NCBI GenBank assembly: GCA_903932755.1
Contig: CAIZHL010000532.1
Coordinates: 1-6,927 of the forward strand
Direction of reading: 5' to 3'
DNA from: an uncultured beta proteobacterium
GTDB lineage: Bacteria > Pseudomonadota > Gammaproteobacteria > Burkholderiales > Rhodocyclaceae
DNA: 6,927 nt
Positions 6,558-6,927 of the stretch are shown piece by piece. The notes below the pieces were generated by a model that saw only the letters and a list, made by a program, of their open reading frames with translations, was not told the origin of the DNA and did not search any database. The stretch's first letter is position 1, and each line of letters starts with the position of its first letter. Both the position numbers and the translations under genes were made by a program.

Positions 6558-6927
6558 TTGGCAAACCTCGCCTCGAATTCCTTCATGTACTCGACCAGCG
6601 CGGCGACGCCCGCGACCGGCATGGCGTTGTAGATGGAAGCGCGCATGCCGCCGACCGAGCGATGGCCCTTGAGCTGGACCATGCCCTTGGCCTTGGCGCC
6701 CTTGAGGAACTCCTCGTCGAGCGCGGCGTCCTTGAGGGTGAAGGGTACGTTCATGCGCGAACGGTCTTCCTTGCGCACAGGGTTGGCGTAAAAGCTCGAT
6801 GCGTCGATGCAGTCGTAGAGCATCTTCGCCTTGGCGATGTTCTGTTTCTCGATCGCCGCCAGGCCGCCCTGCTGCTTCAGCCACTGGAACACCAGGCCGG
6901 CGATGTAGATGCCGTAAGTGGGCGGCG
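6554..6927 (-). CDS. serC: Phosphoserine aminotransferase, C-terminal part (runs off the window)
   Basis: SerC is a PLP enzyme that transaminates 3-phosphohydroxypyruvate with glutamate to give O-phosphoserine. In many bacteria it also acts in pyridoxal phosphate synthesis (PdxF). Only the last 123 codons are present; the 5' part lies beyond position 6927. The visible protein begins [17 protein letters not shown], matching the conserved 'TPPT..IY..GLVF.WLK' region. It contains the DRSRMNVPF strand and the near-terminal [17 protein letters not shown] motif, whose His-Arg pair contacts substrate phosphate in known structures. The frame has no valid start in the window; an internal GTG at 6890-6892 is just a valine codon. 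Its TGA overlaps the serA ATG by four bases (ATGA), linking two consecutive steps of serine synthesis. Confidence 0.97.
   Translation of the reverse strand, partial: PPTYGIYIAGLVFQWLKQQGGLAAIEKQNIAKAKMLYDCIDASSFYANPVRKEDRSRMNVPFTLKDAALDEEFLKGAKAKGMVQLKGHRSVGGMRASIYNAMPVAGVAALVEYMKEFEARFAK
6566..6569 (-). promoter_or_regulatory. serA ribosome binding site within serC
   Basis: The mRNA reads GAGG near the end of serC, 8 nt before the ATG at 6557, but 14 nt before the alternative ATG at 6551. This favours the upstream start and the ATGA overlap with the serC stop. Confidence 0.55.

Noticed and set aside
6558..6884. A 109-codon upstream extension of the serA frame.
   Set aside because: It lies entirely over conserved SerC coding sequence in another frame and does not resemble a dehydrogenase. 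SerA homologues begin near the ATG at 6557 or 6551.
1..6927. Mobile elements, CRISPR arrays, tRNA/rRNA genes, toxin-antitoxin or defence genes.
   Set aside because: I saw no transposase or integrase motifs, no long terminal inverted repeats, no spaced repeat array, no RNA gene signature and no coding space left for accessory genes. The region is conserved housekeeping sequence.

Overview
The window is ordinary, GC-rich bacterial chromosome with every real gene on the minus strand. I read it as one compact aromatic amino acid / serine biosynthesis transcription unit running into the gene for ribosomal protein S1. The protein sequences and the order serC - serA - pheA - hisC - tyrA - aroA::cmk - rpsA point to a betaproteobacterium. 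The Rhodocyclales or Nitrosomonadales are plausible, but I cannot fix the order or genus from sequence alone. This is the known proteobacterial serC...rpsA 'supraoperon', with a serA gene placed between serC and pheA.

Layout in transcription order, from high to low coordinates: the 3' end of serC (6554-6927, cut by the window edge); serA (5367-6557, 4-nt ATGA overlap with serC); pheA (4282-5364, GTG start 2 nt after serA); hisC (3181-4269, 12 nt after pheA, with a clear Shine-Dalgarno sequence); tyrA (2288-3181, 1-nt TGATG overlap); an in-frame aroA-cmk fusion (351-2288, 1-nt TGATG overlap); a 130-bp non-coding leader (221-350) with two small inverted repeats; and the 5' end of rpsA (1-220, cut by the window edge).

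The genes fit together as follows. SerA and SerC carry out the first two steps of serine synthesis. The AroA domain makes EPSP, the precursor of chorismate. PheA (chorismate mutase plus prephenate dehydratase) and TyrA (prephenate dehydrogenase) split the flow towards phenylalanine and tyrosine. The HisC-type aminotransferase between them can plausibly supply the aromatic transamination step. The Cmk domain (CMP/dCMP kinase) and S1 connect the unit to nucleotide metabolism and translation. The tight junctions suggest one polycistronic message with translational coupling. The leader before rpsA is the only place where separate control of a downstream gene looks likely.

I found no mobile element, CRISPR array, RNA gene, phage gene or evidence of a new system. 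The points worth a second look are modest: the linker-less AroA-Cmk fusion, serA in the operon and its apparent lack of the usual catalytic glutamate, the HisC paralogue's likely aromatic role, the cofactor motif of TyrA, and the structured rpsA leader.
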